Part shown: positions 12,501 through 25,670 of the stretch, piece by piece | Layout of the letters: each line of letters opens with the position of its first letter | How positions within the stretch are numbered: position 1 is the stretch's first letter | Assembly: GCA_022575985.1 (NCBI GenBank) | Contig: JAKSXM010000014.1 | Coordinates: forward strand, 29,884,001-29,948,000 | Direction: 5' to 3' | From: Anagrus nilaparvatae | Lineage: Eukaryota > Arthropoda > Insecta > Hymenoptera > Mymaridae | DNA length: 64,000 nt | Notes under the pieces: generated by a model | What the model was told of the DNA's origin: nothing | Seen by the model: the letters and a program-made list of their open reading frames with translations, nothing else | The model's database searches: none | Made by a program: the position numbers and the translations under genes

Positions 12501-13010
12501 GTATTACAATATAAATAAGATATGTATCATCAACTATGTTAATATACTTCATTTATATTTTTGATAAACTACTTGTTCTTTTCTTTATTTTTTATTTTAT
12601 AACATGAAATGCACTTTATTTTTTAAGATTAATTTATGTGCCAAGTGTAACATTTTTTTTTGTTTTTCAATTTTATTTGAAATCTTTTTATATTATAGTA
12701 GATTTAAAAATGTTATTTTGTAAATATTGTGTACTATGGTGGTTTACTTTTTACATTATTTATTGCATAATATAAGTCTAGTTATAAAGGTTTATAAATG
12801 ATGAATGACTGATATTTTTGACTTAAACACGATAACAACAAAACTGTAAATAGATTTTTCTGTTTTTTCATTTTATTTCAAATAAATTCAATTTTAATGC
12901 CTATATATACTGTAAAATAAATAAATTGGATAAATATAAGGGTATATATTAACCTAGACATGGTGCATTAAAATTTTAGTCATTTTAATAATTACAATAT
13001 TCAAAAATTT
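6543..13010. other. AT-rich non-coding stretch
   Basis: No gene could be supported. It contains simple AT repeats, a G10 run near 9124, and a perfect-looking short hairpin at 9286-9322 (TGAATGGAAATAGCAA pairing with TTGCTATTTCCATTCA). Open frames such as 7137-6937, 9219-9458, 11041-11241 and 12415-12227 lack recognisable motifs, splice context or balanced composition. Confidence 0.5.
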
Positions 13011-13139
13011 CAGTTGATTGCAAAAATAAATCAAAGAACGCCGATGATATTGAGCAATTTTGGAAGTTCCTGTCCACTCTGGAATAAAAAATCACCCGTC
13101 TGCAAATACGAACCATTTGAAAAACTAATGCATTTTTTT

Positions 13140-13570
13140 AAAATGAGTTATAAAATGTTTAGATTTTATAAAGCCTTATCCCGAAACATCAAATTGCAAC
13201 TTTATGTAAAGCCTAGACGGAGAAGCCAAAAAATGGTGGTACGTGGTAAAGATAATATTAAAACTTGAGCAGACTTTGAAAATAAATTTCGCGAACCATT
13301 TTGGAACAGCATCGTCCAACAAAATCTCCATTGAAAAGTAGGGCATGCGGAACGTATTACTCTATTTTAAGAACGAGTTTGAAAATGAACTTTACAAGCA
13401 AAATACCAACCACGGTGAATGCTTCCTTGAGGAAATGCATCGCCTGAATGGTCTCTTGGAGGATGGCTTGGAAGTCACGGTAGATCACCCAAAAGCGATC
13501 AAGTATAGTAAAATACTATAATTACGCTTGTAATTGAGGTAAAATGCTTATGCGTTCAAGGAAAGTTAAC
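13140..13570 (+). pseudogene. Decayed retroelement gag-like fragment
   Basis: Several frames of the + strand carry pieces of a plausible gag. Near 13200-13310 the translation gives LQLYVKPRRRSQK and then, past a TGA, ADFENKFREPFWNSIVQQNL. That 'WADF..KF...FW' type phrase is typical of LTR-retrotransposon capsid regions. Another frame at 13345-13520 gives RNVLLYFKNEFENELYKQN and LEEMHRLNGLLEDG. Stops and frame changes break it, and no protease, reverse transcriptase or LTR is visible nearby. The assignment rests on motif resemblance only. Confidence 0.45.
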
Positions 13571-13810
13571 GTGCCTAACATGAACAAATGGTACTCTAAG
13601 CTAGGTTTTAATTTTTTTTAATTTTTAGTTATAATATTTAATATTTTAATTTTTAATAAGATAATAATATAGTCTATGCAGTCACTTATATACTTTTGTA
13701 AACACATTTCTCTTGCGAGAAAAATATTTGCAAATATATGTATATATAAATAATACACAAAAGGAAGCACGCACGTTGCGACGAATTTTATGTAAAGCAT
13801 CAATTGCTAA

Positions 13811-13958
13811 GGCTGGTTCTCCAAACTCCGTAAAAGTGAGTCGCAACCGCAAGTGCAATCCCGGCGCAATGCGCAGAGACCGAAAATGGTTTCTGCGAAT
13901 CGCGCCGTAATTGCGCTTGCGGTTGCGACTCATTTTTACGGAGTTTGGAGAACCAGCC
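13811..13958. mobile_element. Palindromic MITE with TAA target duplication (PIF/Harbinger-like)
   Basis: It starts GGCTGGTTCTCCAAACTCCG and ends CGGAGTTTGGAGAACCAGCC. The arms continue with GAGTCGCAACCGCAAG against CTTGCGGTTGCGACTC, nearly to the centre. Both sides carry TAA (13808-13810 and 13959-13961), the 3-bp duplication typical of PIF/Harbinger elements. It is far richer in G+C than its surroundings. Overlapping short frames on both strands come from the palindrome. Confidence 0.8.
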
Positions 13959-14887
13959 TAACAAGGAGAGTCCACGCCTTGCGAGAATGGAATAGTACCA
14001 ACAATAAGTTTTGTACAATATTATTTTTTCATCATATAATACGTTTTAATGATTTCCTTTGGATCCAAAGCAGCATACCTAGCCTAAGCTATACAATAGA
14101 ATTTATATAAAGTAATGAAAAATGTTTACACATTTAGTTTTTTAAATATTTTCTGAATTTGTCCAAATTCACGTAAATTGGTAGGGATTCGGCCAATTTA
14201 TCAGAAACTTTTTTTTTTCCAATTTTATGTAATTCTTTTTTTTAGAACTAGAATTTCAAGGGAATAAAATAAAAAAAATAATAGATTTTCAGATGTATAT
14301 GGAAGATATACACTTATAGTTTTATATATTAATAGAGTTATAGCTTAAATAATTTTAAAAAATAAAAATATAATAATAAAAATAAAAAATTTATAAGATA
14401 TATATGTAAGTATAATTTTAACAAAGAATATATGTATGCTACATACAGTATATATATATATATATATATTAAATTACGAAAATTGCTATTTATTTTCTGT
14501 AGGTTATAAAATATAAAAACAATTTTTTTTTATTTATTTACAGTTATCTAAATTGTTAAAATGTTTACATATATTGGGCGTTTCGTGTTAATTCAGTTAC
14601 TGAAAATTCACTTTCTTTTCTTTGGTGTTTGTACTTATTTTTTTATTTGAAAATAAAATTCTTTAGACTAAAAGTAAATAAATTGAAGAAACTTTTGAAG
14701 AATCATTAATATAAGCTAAACTTCCATACTCAAAAAAATTAAAAAAACTCTCGAATGTTAAATAATTCATTTTCCTTTATTTGTAATTTTTCATCCCTAT
14801 AAAAGTTATTGATTCTTTTGAAAGTATCTTTGAGTGTAAGTATATCTTTAATAGTTCGACAAAACTTAATATTTCCTTTTGTTAACA

Positions 14888-15190
14888 TGGAAGGGAGTAC
14901 CCTGGAAATCTGAAAATCAGGGCGGGGGGATCAAATGGGACTTAGAATAATTTCGATTTAGGGGCTTGGAGTAATCCGGGTTTAGGAACTTTGAATATTT
15001 TTGATTTAGGGACCTAGAATAATTCGCGTTTAGGGAATCAGAATAGTTTGGGTTAAAAATCTTAACATTAAGTAAAAGTGATAATTACAAATTATAAAAT
15101 AAAAAATTGTATTGTATATGCTCAGCTGTAAGTAAAAATGTTCCATGCATTTTGGTTGTGTTTACAGAAACCGGTTATAAGTTTTTTTGC
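14888..15190 (+). repeat. G-rich minisatellite family, copy 1
   Basis: A unit near GGGACTTAGAATAATTTCGA plus TTTA repeats about six times with drift. On the left is ACATGGAAGGGAGTACCC and on the right CTCAGCTGTAAGTAAAAATG with TTCCATGCA. The same package is found inverted at about 20925-21345. Decayed copies occur at about 26220-26420, 36400-36620 (inverted), 47790-47960 and 57595-57685. Confidence 0.7.
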
Positions 15191-17150
15191 AAAAATATGA
15201 TATTTTACTAAAATAATGAATAATTTGACTTGCCTATTTTTATAAATACTAAAAAGTTTTAAAATTTGGCAAATTCATTTTATCACGAAATATTCCATAT
15301 ACAAATATTATAATTTTATAAAATGAACATTATTTTACCTTGACCTATTTTAATCTGACATGAGCACGTAATTAATGAAAATTTTCTAAACGTTTTAAGA
15401 TAATTTTAGCCTTTTTTTTTAGATATAATAAACTTACAACTATTAATAGTAATAAATAAAAAAATAAAAAATATAATTATTTTACATAAATTATATTTCA
15501 AAAATTCATTAAATTTTCACCTGACAAAATAAAATATATATACATTTATAATTTTTATGAGTAACTTAAACTAAAATTTATAATAATTACATTACAATAG
15601 AAAATAAATATATCTCGAATAGATAATAAAGACAAAACATATTATTTACAACGATCTAGATCTAAAAAAAAAAAAAAAATATAAGAAAAAGCTTTATAAG
15701 CACCAGGAAGCTATGAGTGTAAAATTACCTCTTTTTTCTTTATAATCAATAAGCATCAATATAAATTGGCATTTATATCCTTAACTCATCTAATACATCG
15801 TTATAAGAAAGAAGAGATTCCATTCTCAATGTTCAACGGGGGGTCAAAGGGCATACTTGCACTAGCGGTATAGAAACGAAGTAGTAAAACATCTTTTTAT
15901 TTTCTCGATACATAGCTTCTTCCTTTTTTTTATTATACCTTTATTCCGGGTTCGCGTATTACATACTATTTATAAACTCGACTTCAGTAGTCTCTGTAGT
16001 ACTATGTAATATGAAGAATCGCTATTGGGAACGTGCAGTTCACAAGGATTTTCGCATATATATACTACCAAAAGGTAATATTTAAAAGAGGTATCCTTTT
16101 GTACGAAAGGAAAAAAAAATTGTTTAAATATTATCTATTTACGAGTTTATATTATGTATCCTATAGAACTACTGAATATAAAAGTTAAATTTATCATTTT
16201 TAAATGGCATAACAAGGAGACATTGTCATATATATATGAATAGGAAAAAAATTATTCTTATTTCTGCCTTTTTTTTTCTTCTTTTTTTATGCATATTTTG
16301 ATTTATTACTGTTTATTATATGACCATTTACCTCTAAATGTCAAGTTGTTGTTTTTTTTTTTAACTTTTGCTTTGAGAAAAATTATTAAATTTTATTACT
16401 TATTATAACAATAATTATTGAATTTTTATAAAAAAATTTTTATGTGCTTTATTCGTGGTGGCTGTATTTACTTTTTTAGGTTTATTGTTGTTTATTTTTT
16501 ACCGTTTTTCTTTTTTATTTTAATAACAATTATATGCAAATATATATCATTTGGATTGACACGTGTTTGTATTTTAAATGGAAAAATGAAAAATTTATGA
16601 TTCTTAAAGATATTAGAAATAGGAAAATTTAAAAAAAAATTATTTAACAATATTTCTTAAAAGAACGAGCCAGGTTCCCAATAATTTAATAAAATGATAT
16701 ATTAAGCATCAATCAAGGGCACAAATTTTTTATAAATTATTACAATATTTTTTTTTTTAGTACAAAAAAATTAATAAATAATTAACTTTTAATTTTAGTT
16801 TTTCATCGATTAGAAATATTTGAAATATTTAAAATGGAATTAAGAATATTTTTTAAGTTAAACCCAAAAGGAAAAATGGACAAAATTTTTTAAAGAATTT
16901 TTCATACTTTGAACAATTAATTGGATTTTTCTCATGATAATTAGAAAAATAAGATTATTAAAAGTTAATTTAGTCAGATTTTACAAATCTCTAGGCAACT
17001 TGAATTACAATAATTTTTCTTTTTTTTAATTTCAAGACCAAAGAACACATTGACGAATCAATCACTTGGCCAAACTTAATTTAGTGTGGTTGATTTTAGC
17101 ATAAAAGATTTAGTTAATCTTTTGTTATATTTTAAATCTAGGCAATTTTT
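15191..17150. other. AT-rich non-coding stretch
   Basis: I see no gene. It contains poly-A/T tracts and a short run of mixed composition at about 15830-16080 with no open frame of note. Confidence 0.5.
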
Positions 17151-17189
17151 TTATCCAGAAAAAGGTAGTAAACTCATATTTTGTCTTGT

Positions 17190-17402
17190 GTGTTTATATT
17201 AAAATAAACAAAATATTTTTGCCCTCTCGAAATTTTCTACACTCGTTCTACGCCTCAGTAGGCAAAAAATATTGTAATTATTATGGGCGAAAAACTTTAA
17301 ATTCTATCGTAAACACAAATCACTTGTTCCCGAGTTCACCGAGTACGTCCGCTTGTGATCACGCTAGTACCTAAGCTTTTGCGCCCTTGATACTTAATAT
17401 AT
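17190..17402. mobile_element. MITE family 2 (GCGCCCTTGATACTTAATATA-ended), copy 1
   Basis: It shares GTAGGCAAAAAATATT, GGCGAAAAACTTTA, GTGATCACGCTAGTA-type segments and the end GCGCCCTTGATACTTAATAT with 58026-58240. Part of the tail is also found at 31720-31815. The intact length is about 210 bp. It has no coding capacity; the open frame at 17186-17374 lies wholly inside the repeat. Confidence 0.7.
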
Positions 17403-17859
17403 TATAAGAGTATAAAGTTCATTCAATGAATATAAATTCTTAATTTTTGATTCTGAATAAAATAAAAATAAATTTATGTATTTGACTTTGACTAATGACA
17501 TAAAGTTTAAAAGTTTGAAAGATATTATCGAATTATGATAATTTTTCACTCAACAATATAACTAAAATGTCAAAAATTAAAAAAGGAATATACCGTCAAG
17601 TTTATAAATATCGCATTTTTCGATCAACTTTTTGACACTTCATTATTTATTATTATGTATTCAGAAAATAATATTATTTCTTTACAATCAATTTGTAACT
17701 TATATTAAAATATTTTTTTTCTTAAAAATAATTATTATTTCGTTAATCGTGCATGTCAATTATTTTTATATGATTTATAATCGTATAATAATTAGAAAAT
17801 GAATTTTTATTGTAGTTTGAGCGGAAGACTTCGAAAAGTTGGAAATAAAAATACTTATG

Positions 17860-18230
17860 TTATATACTAGCAGTTTACCACGGGTTCGCCCGGATTTTAA
17901 CCTGGAATAGTTTTTTAACGTGGGAAATTATCGATTGAGTTTGAAAACAACTTTGCTGGTCAAATTATAAGGAAAAATTCAAAAAACTTTCACACTTGTC
18001 AATATTTCATTCTCAATCTGAGATCTGTTAGATAGTAAATTTATCTAATAGAGTTATGAACTGGCACCCGATCATCAATTTTTCAGCTAGATTTGACTGT
18101 AGAAGTAATACTAGTTTTAAAAATTTTGCTACATAAAATGGTAAACATTTTTAAATCTTATGAATATTTGTCATTGCTTGAGGAACCGTAGTGCCAATAA
18201 TTTGGTAGCGTTTTTTGATTATATGCATTA
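17860..18230 (+). repeat. Old interspersed-element remnant
   Basis: The phrase TACTAGCAGTTTACCACGGG followed by TTCGCCCGGATTTTAACC resembles the CACGGGTTCGCCCGG-type ends that recur in insect retroelements. It is followed at 18177-18214 by a weak match to the TTGAGGAACC...TTGGCAG element end seen at 3709 and 6487. Class and length are uncertain. Confidence 0.35.
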
Positions 18231-20920
18231 ATTTAGTTCCTTAATTTGTGTGTTTGTGTTTTATGACAGTTGAAATTACAGTTACAGTTAAAAAATACCA
18301 AAATATAATAATTTTATGTCTCGTCAACTGATGGAAGTTTTTTTTTCCTGCAAGAAAAGAGTAACAAAAACATAAAGCTTCGCTCAGACTATCATTATAC
18401 TTAACATTTTATTCTTAGCATATTATTAATAACATTAATAATAAATGCATAAAAATGACTTAAAAAGTAGCACCTAATAAAATAAATGACAAAATAATCA
18501 AGTTCATAATTTTAAGTAGATAAAAACAAGATAGTCAGACAAAATATTTTGATATATTATAGAACATGATTCATTTATGAAAATAATCTACTTTAATTGG
18601 TTATTATAAATATTTTGTTATTCTTGTATAAACTAATAATTTACTCTAATTTTCTAATAAAAAAAAAAGTAAAATAAAATTTAATAAAAAACGATACAAT
18701 TATGATTATCCCATACATAAAGAGTAGAGTTTCGTTCTACTTTAATTATTATTAAAAGTATATATATATATACTCCTAATCACTCTTAAATTATCAGTAT
18801 ATATAAAATAACAAACTTTCAAATAAAATTTATATATTTTTCAAAAAAAAAAAAACTCTTTTTCTATTTAATAACGTAACTTACTATAATGGATGTCATA
18901 AAATTGAGATGCTTCGTGCCTTGAACTCGATAGTTGACGTTTTTATTATGTGCATGATACAATCTTTATATATATATATATTTTTAAAAAAATATATATA
19001 AAGAAAGCTTTAACAATAAACCTATACTAAAAAAGATAGAGAAAGATATTAAAAGAATGAAATGTTTAAAATGTATTTATAGGAAGTTCAAAGTTAAGGT
19101 ACATTATAAAAGATATATCGACAAGCTTTTTTTTATTTAGATTGAGTTAAATGTGTATAGAATGAAACATACATATATATCGAGTCTAAAAAGGAAGATT
19201 CACTTTAACGACGTAATGACACTTTGAGTATTTCATTCTTTTTATACGTTAAAAAAAACACTAAAGCTATTTTCCTATCAAAGAAGATTTCTTCTATTCA
19301 CTATTTTTTCATTTCATTTGTTAAGTTAACGCGTTCTCATACTCATTACTTTAAATTCAAAGAAATTTGATATACAAAGTATTGTATCATTAAAATTTAA
19401 AATATTATAACATTAATTTAATGAATCTTTAATGTATTAAATTTATTATGAAAAATATATCTTGATAATCAAAAATTACATCATTAATTTTGATAATAAG
19501 TAAACACACACACATACAAAGATAATATATTTTTTTTTAATGTTATTTATTTCACACAACATCAGAAGTTTATTAGATAACAGGATTATAAATAGGTATA
19601 GATCTTTCGCACGAGTTTGTACTTAAATGTATTGAGAAAGAGAGAGATAGAGACAGATTTTTTTTATAAAATAAGATCACGTGCAAATCGCAAAAAAGTT
19701 TTTTTATTTAAGATCTACGTAGACAAAAAGATATAGATGAAAGATCAAGGATTCTGTATGGTTTTAGTAAGTGGTAGGAATAAATAGTAGTAGTAGTAGT
19801 AGTCGTTGTTGTTTTTGTTGTTGTTAATAAAAAGGAAGAAATGCTTAGATAGTTTATAACGAGGATCGTGAGGTTAGCTCGTTTGGATGGGTTGGGTAAA
19901 AAAAAAGATCAAGGAATTAAAGTTATAAGGGTTTATAAGAATAGTAGAAACGGTAATTTTAAGAAAATAAAAAAAAAATCTGAAGACTTACTAGACAGCT
20001 GTACTGTTCTTTGAGAAGTAATAAGAAGTTTTGTACTTTTAAAAATAATAAGAATTGTGTATATGATTTTAAATTAATTGTATCTTTTTTATCTCTATAA
20101 AGAAGGAAAATTTATATATATCCTATTAATTAGACAATTTATTTAAATGATTTTTATAAATATACTTAAATGCAATTTTATATAAGATGAAGGGCATGAA
20201 TCTAAATATTATACTTAATAACTTTTTTTGCAGTGTTCTGTGAGGTTGATTTGGAACATTTTAGTCAATCAAGTTTTGAATTTCAGATGCATGTTCTGTA
20301 TATTTCTGAGCCATATTTTACATATTTTAGAATTTCACTACTATTTTTGTTTCGTTGATTATTTTACCAGATTTTTATGCTTGTTCGCATTCATTTCTCT
20401 TATTTAAAATCCGTCATTTTTACTAATTTAATAGAAGATTCTAATACATATAGAAAACTATATTACCTATGCTGTAATACAACGATTGTTTTACAATGGT
20501 AATTATAATAAACTTATTTATCTGAATACATTGTGTATACATGCATCATATAGAAGATTTAGAGAAGACGATCAAAAATAAAGAATATTTCTGTAGATAA
20601 GAATTTGCAAAATCATAAAGATTTTATAGACAATTTCAGAAGATTAGCTGCAAAATAAAAAATAGATAGATAGATAGATACTCTTTATTTGCAAATAAAT
20701 ACAAAAAGTGTAATAAGATATATACAAAAATTTTTATTTAAAAAAAAACGTTTTATTAGAAATATATTTATTGTATGAATCAAAATATGGTATCAGTAAG
20801 TAATTTATATACCTTTATAAATCCAATTCTTTTGCGAGAAAAATTTTTGTTAAAATAAGGATGAAAATAATATAAAATGCCAGTATTAAAATAAAATAAT
20901 AATAAGTAGTAAAATTTAAA
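18231..20920. other. AT-rich non-coding stretch with simple repeats
   Basis: It contains a TAG/GTT trinucleotide tract at about 19786-19826 and a TAGA tetranucleotide run at about 20660-20682. I find no supported gene, RNA gene or transposon. Confidence 0.55.
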
Positions 20921-20924
20921 AACT

Positions 20925-21345
20925 TATAACCGGTTTATGTAACATGTTATGCATGGAACATGTTTACTTACAGCTGAGGGCTAGGTTTAATGCATAAATG
21001 TTTCGCAACTTTACAATACAATTTGCTATTTTTATAATTTGTAATTATCCCCTTTAGTAGATGTTAAGATTCTATTCTAATTCCCTAAGCGCGTATTATT
21101 CTAGTTGCTAAATTAAAAATATTTTAAGTCTTTAAACCCAGATTATTTCAATTCGCTAAATCGAAATTATTTTAAGTCCCTGAACCCGTATTATTCTAAG
21201 TCCCAAAATTGAAATTATTCTGTCCCATTTACCCCCCCCCCCTTTCTTAAATCGGACATATTTGATCCCTCCCTTAAATCAGACACATTTTACCCCTCCC
21301 TTGAATCGAATACCCCCTCTTTATAAACATGTTCCATGTTAATAA
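20925..21345 (-). repeat. G-rich minisatellite family, copy 2 (inverted)
   Basis: Reading the complement gives the same order as at 14888-15190. The flank GTTCCATGCATAACATG matches, then CAGCTGTAAGTAAAC, TTAGGGACTTAAAATAATTT units, a C10 run and a terminal ATGTTCCATG. It is about 6 kb from copy 1 in opposite orientation. Confidence 0.7.
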
Positions 21346-21889
21346 CTAAACTTTTAGCTTGTTATAGAGGAAACTTGTAAAAATTAAATTATAGAAATTT
21401 GTAGTTTTTTATTAATTGCTCTGAATTGACCAGTACTGGGTTAAATCTAGTGTATTTTTTATTAACTACGCAGTTTAGACTTAATTAAATTTTATACAAA
21501 TTTAATCCAATAAATTAGATATTATTTAGAAATAATATAACTTAAACCAAAAAATTTAAATTTACGACAAACATAAATATAAATTTACAAAAAAAATTTA
21601 TATTCTTTTGAAGATTTACGATTTAAAAAACAAAAAATCAAAGTTTAAAAAAAAAAGTAATAAAATTTTTTAAAATCAATTATTTTACAGCTCCTTGAAA
21701 GATAAAATTCTGGATATATTATACACCTGCGTTTAAATTTTAATTCAAAACCATCTATCAAACAAGTTGAAAAAAAAAAAAACATAAGCTTGTAACAGAG
21801 CAATACCTTGCACACGATATAGCTTTAAGTTTATAAGAAATATATATACGGAAGGAAAAAATAAAATAAAACATTAAAAGTTAGCTTTG

Positions 21890-21955
21890 AGAGGGAGTGG
21901 ACGTCGGCGGCGAGGCGAGGTCGCGACCCGTAGCCCAGGGACTCGGACTCCTTCA
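21890..21955. other. Short GC-rich island
   Basis: About 60 bp rich in CG dinucleotides (GGACGTCGGCGGCGAGGCGA then GGTCGCGACCCGTAGCCC) stands in DNA that is otherwise mostly A and T. I see no open frame worth calling. It could be a constrained non-coding element, a piece of a non-coding exon, or a fragment of structural RNA. Confidence 0.4.
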
Positions 21956-24900
21956 TTTTTACATAAGTATTAGTACGCCAGTAATCTTAAAGGGTTCATG
22001 ATGAGCAACAGGTTATATATAAGTAATTCATATAGTTAAAGAAAAAAAAAGCAAGATATACATGTAAACATATAAAGAAATCGGTTTCTTTTGGAACGCT
22101 AAGAAAAGTTGGCATTATACCGCTGTTATATTGCTATCTTTTGTATATTATGAAAGTTCGTGTTTATAAAGAGTAGCAATTCAGTACAAAATGTGGATGA
22201 ACAAGTATTTTTTTTATTTTTTTTTTAGTCTGACCTGTACTGACTCTTATATTAAACTTATATATTCAACCCCGCCCTAAAGGAACACGGAAGCTTTACA
22301 TACCAATATTATTAAATACTACATATGAATATCAAATAATTTTATTTTATTATTATTTACAATATTTTTTTCATATATTTAATTTTATAATTACTTACTT
22401 ATTATAAAATATTATTATTGTTATTACTTTTAAGTATTAATATAAAATATATTTATTTTTTAAGTTAATAAAAAAATTTTTTATTTTATATTATTTTAAG
22501 ATATGCGTTTACTTGTAAATATTTTTTATTAAGTATGATTTTTGTTGTTGTTGTAGAAATAAAAAATAACAGGTTTTAATATATCAGAAATGAAATTATC
22601 TTCTGTTTTTTGATATTTATTTAGTTTTCGGTTTCTTGTTGGTGCTTTTCTGTTTCTTAATTTATGGTTTTGGTCTAGGAATAAGTAATTAATATTTTAA
22701 TACTAACATCAATTTTTATTCCAAAAAATGACCATAAATGTACTGTAAAAGCTTAATTGTAATTATTTTAGTAAATTAATAATTATTGATCAAATTGTAG
22801 AACTTATTTGCATTAAAAATACGTAAATTCTTTGTAATAAAAACTGTTAGAAAATTACAATACAGGAGAAAAAGAGATCAACAAAATTTGTGAATAATTT
22901 ATTTCTAATAGAAAATAAGCTATAGTTTTAATATTTATTATAATTAACAATAATTTAAGTGTAGAATAAATTAATAGCATTATAGTAAAAATAATATATT
23001 AAAAACACCTACTTATATAATGAAAAAAAAAATTTCCTCTTTCGAGAAAAGCGACATCTTTTGGTGACAAGGATATATTAAGAATAGTGAGGTTATATTT
23101 AAGTTTATATTTTTATATTTCTTCATGTAGTATGAAATAAGATAATTTCATTCCTGGACAAATTTTTATTGTTAAATATTTTTGAGAAAATTGGCTGAAT
23201 TGGTTGATCTATTTTTATGCCTAATATCTGTTGTACATTTATTTTGATGCAAGCCAATTTTAGCATTACTTGCTAAGACATTTCCAATTAAAATTCAGGC
23301 AAAACATTAGTTTTTAAACGTAAATTACTTGAAAATTATATCTATTGTATGTAACATATAAAAGCATAATGAGAAAGACTATCCAACAAAGCTCTGCTGA
23401 AAAAAGTACAATGTAAATTCGCAAACCCCTTGTACCCATAAGTATAATTAGCTAATTCCAATAAAGCTTTATTATTCTCACACAAATAAAAATTTTTCAC
23501 TGATCACGTATCCATTTCCTTTTTTAAAAATAATTTTCGAATACCCTATATTTTAATAATAATTTAAGTAATGGTATTTAATAAAAAATTTAACATATAA
23601 TCGAGGATAATTGTTATATATAAATATTAAAAAGTTAAGTAATAAAAAAAAAATTGTTATAAAAGAAGGAGTCCTCTTGGTACCGAAAATTCTTGATCAA
23701 AACGATAATTGGATAGATTAAGTGGAACCTCCTACAAACCTTCGATAATATCGATTTTATGCGTTCGTTTTATGTGAGTTTTATGTATATAATAATATAA
23801 GTTAACTCTCTCTCGCGCGACCCTTGCACCGAAAGTAAAATAAATAAAAAAAAAATTAAAAGAAACTATGCGAAACCCATATAATGTTTTTATACGAACT
23901 CGTTTAACACTCGATACCTTTAAGAATATTTATACCTATAAACGCATACATAAACCTAGTACGATATGCCATACATCGCGCCTGCATTTTTTTTATGCTT
24001 TATGCACGACTAATAACGTATAAATTTGCAGAAAATTACTGGAGAAAAAGAAAGATACGAAAAATAAAATAAAAGATTTGCAAGGATATTTTTATTTGAT
24101 CTTTCAGTGAGACTAATAGCGCGCATCGGGAGTCCATATACAAGTAAACGCATATACATATATTAACTCTTTTATTTTAAACTTTTTGATTCCCTATATA
24201 TTTATAAAATGCGTAATTCAGGGTTTTTTTATATATTCATGATTTTGGTTGTAAAATTGGTTAAATGAATGACCTTTTATTTATTTTAATTAAATCATAT
24301 AAAAAAAGCAATTAAAATATTTTATTGAATTAATGTGTGAACTAAATACTGGATTATTACAGTTATACTTAGATTATGACCATTAACAGCTATAAAACCA
24401 TACGATAATCTGATTTAGATTGTGTTAATTAGTATAATTTAATTAGTAAAATTTAATATTTTTTATGTCATTATGGGATTAAGACATTTTATGATTTCAA
24501 TTATTTTTTTATTTATGCTAGTCTAAATATTTTTAAAGCTTTTGATTTAATTTTCATTGTTTTCAGGTTTTTGGTTATCAAGTTTAAAGGTCACTTGCTA
24601 GATACCATCGAGCTTTAAAAGCCATACTATAAAGTAAAGTTCAAAAATGAGTTGTTACAAATTTTTTTAGAAGCTGCGATAATTATCCATCCAAATTTAG
24701 ACCATCAAATAATTAATTCTTGGACCCTCCAAAATACAATAAAACCATCATTTATAAGCACCACTAAAGAAATTAAATGAGCGCATATATTCAAAAAAAA
24801 AAAAAATATATAATAAAATATTTTACTAAAATTAGCCCATTTATTAAAAGCCCTAAAAAAATCCAAAAAAGTATTTTAATGAAATATTTGAATTTGTATT

Positions 24901-25254
24901 TAATAACATATTATAAAATAATTTTTAGGTTATGCTTTATATATAATAACATTCGTTTATCGACAATTTAATCCTCTTAAATAAATAGTTATTTCATTAT
25001 TATATAATTTAAAATAAAATTTTTTTTCTACCTGTACATAATATAATATGCAAGTAAAAAATAAAAAAATTAAAATAAACGATAAGATATACGAAAAGTT
25101 GTTGTGTTCAGATGCGTGCAGTAAACATTATCCCGAAATATATATTATACGATTGAAATTGTCGATAATCAGTAATTGTCGAGAGTGCGGGCGCTTTTTG
25201 CCCACAAGAGAGTTATATTATAGCTTTAATATAAATATATATAAATATATATAA
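21956..25254. other. Non-coding stretch with scattered CpG-bearing patches
   Basis: Mostly AT-rich. Patches at about 23800-24150 (CTCTCTCTCGCGCGACCC, GCGCGCATCGGGAGTCC) and about 25170-25215 (GAGTGCGGGCGCTTTTTGCC) are less skewed. No coding region is supported. Frames at 24777-24971 and 25048-25254 are low-complexity Lys/Ile/Asn-rich. Confidence 0.45.
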
Positions 25255-25670
25255 ATAAATTCATGTACATGTATAGATTTCGTGCGAAATATCGCGAAAA
25301 GTGGAACGAGATCTCCCGAGGCGATGGCTCCAAGGCAGGGCGTGAGGGAACATATAGCCTGAGGAGAGAATCATCAGCGGAAATAAGAGAGCTTTAAAAA
25401 ATATAAGAAAGAATGAGATAGAATAAAAAAGAGAGGAACCCGCCTCAGGCAGCTGTGGGAAAATGATCCAGCTCGCGAACGTTCAAAAATAAAAATCGAA
25501 GAAAAGAAAGGTTTATAACTTGGCAAACGATGAGAAGGATTCGAAGGATTATATCGAGTGAGACGAAGATGAGTTAAACTGCAATATGAAAAAAAAATAT
25601 TTATATCGTGTGCGGCTAGTCTCCAAAATAAAAAGCGTAAAACTAGTGATTAGACGTGGATTCACCCATA
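25255..25670. other. Moderately GC-rich, CpG-bearing non-coding patch
   Basis: This ~400-bp patch (for example CGAAATATCGCGAAAAGTGG, CCCGAGGCGATGGCTCCAAG) is clearly less AT-rich than its flanks and keeps CpG. No long open frame runs through it. It may be regulatory sequence or a non-coding exon; that is inference. Confidence 0.35.

Noticed and set aside
13682..14110. Cluster of frames on both strands with similar Arg-rich peptides
   Set aside because: Explained by the palindromic MITE at 13811-13958, which reads similarly on both strands.
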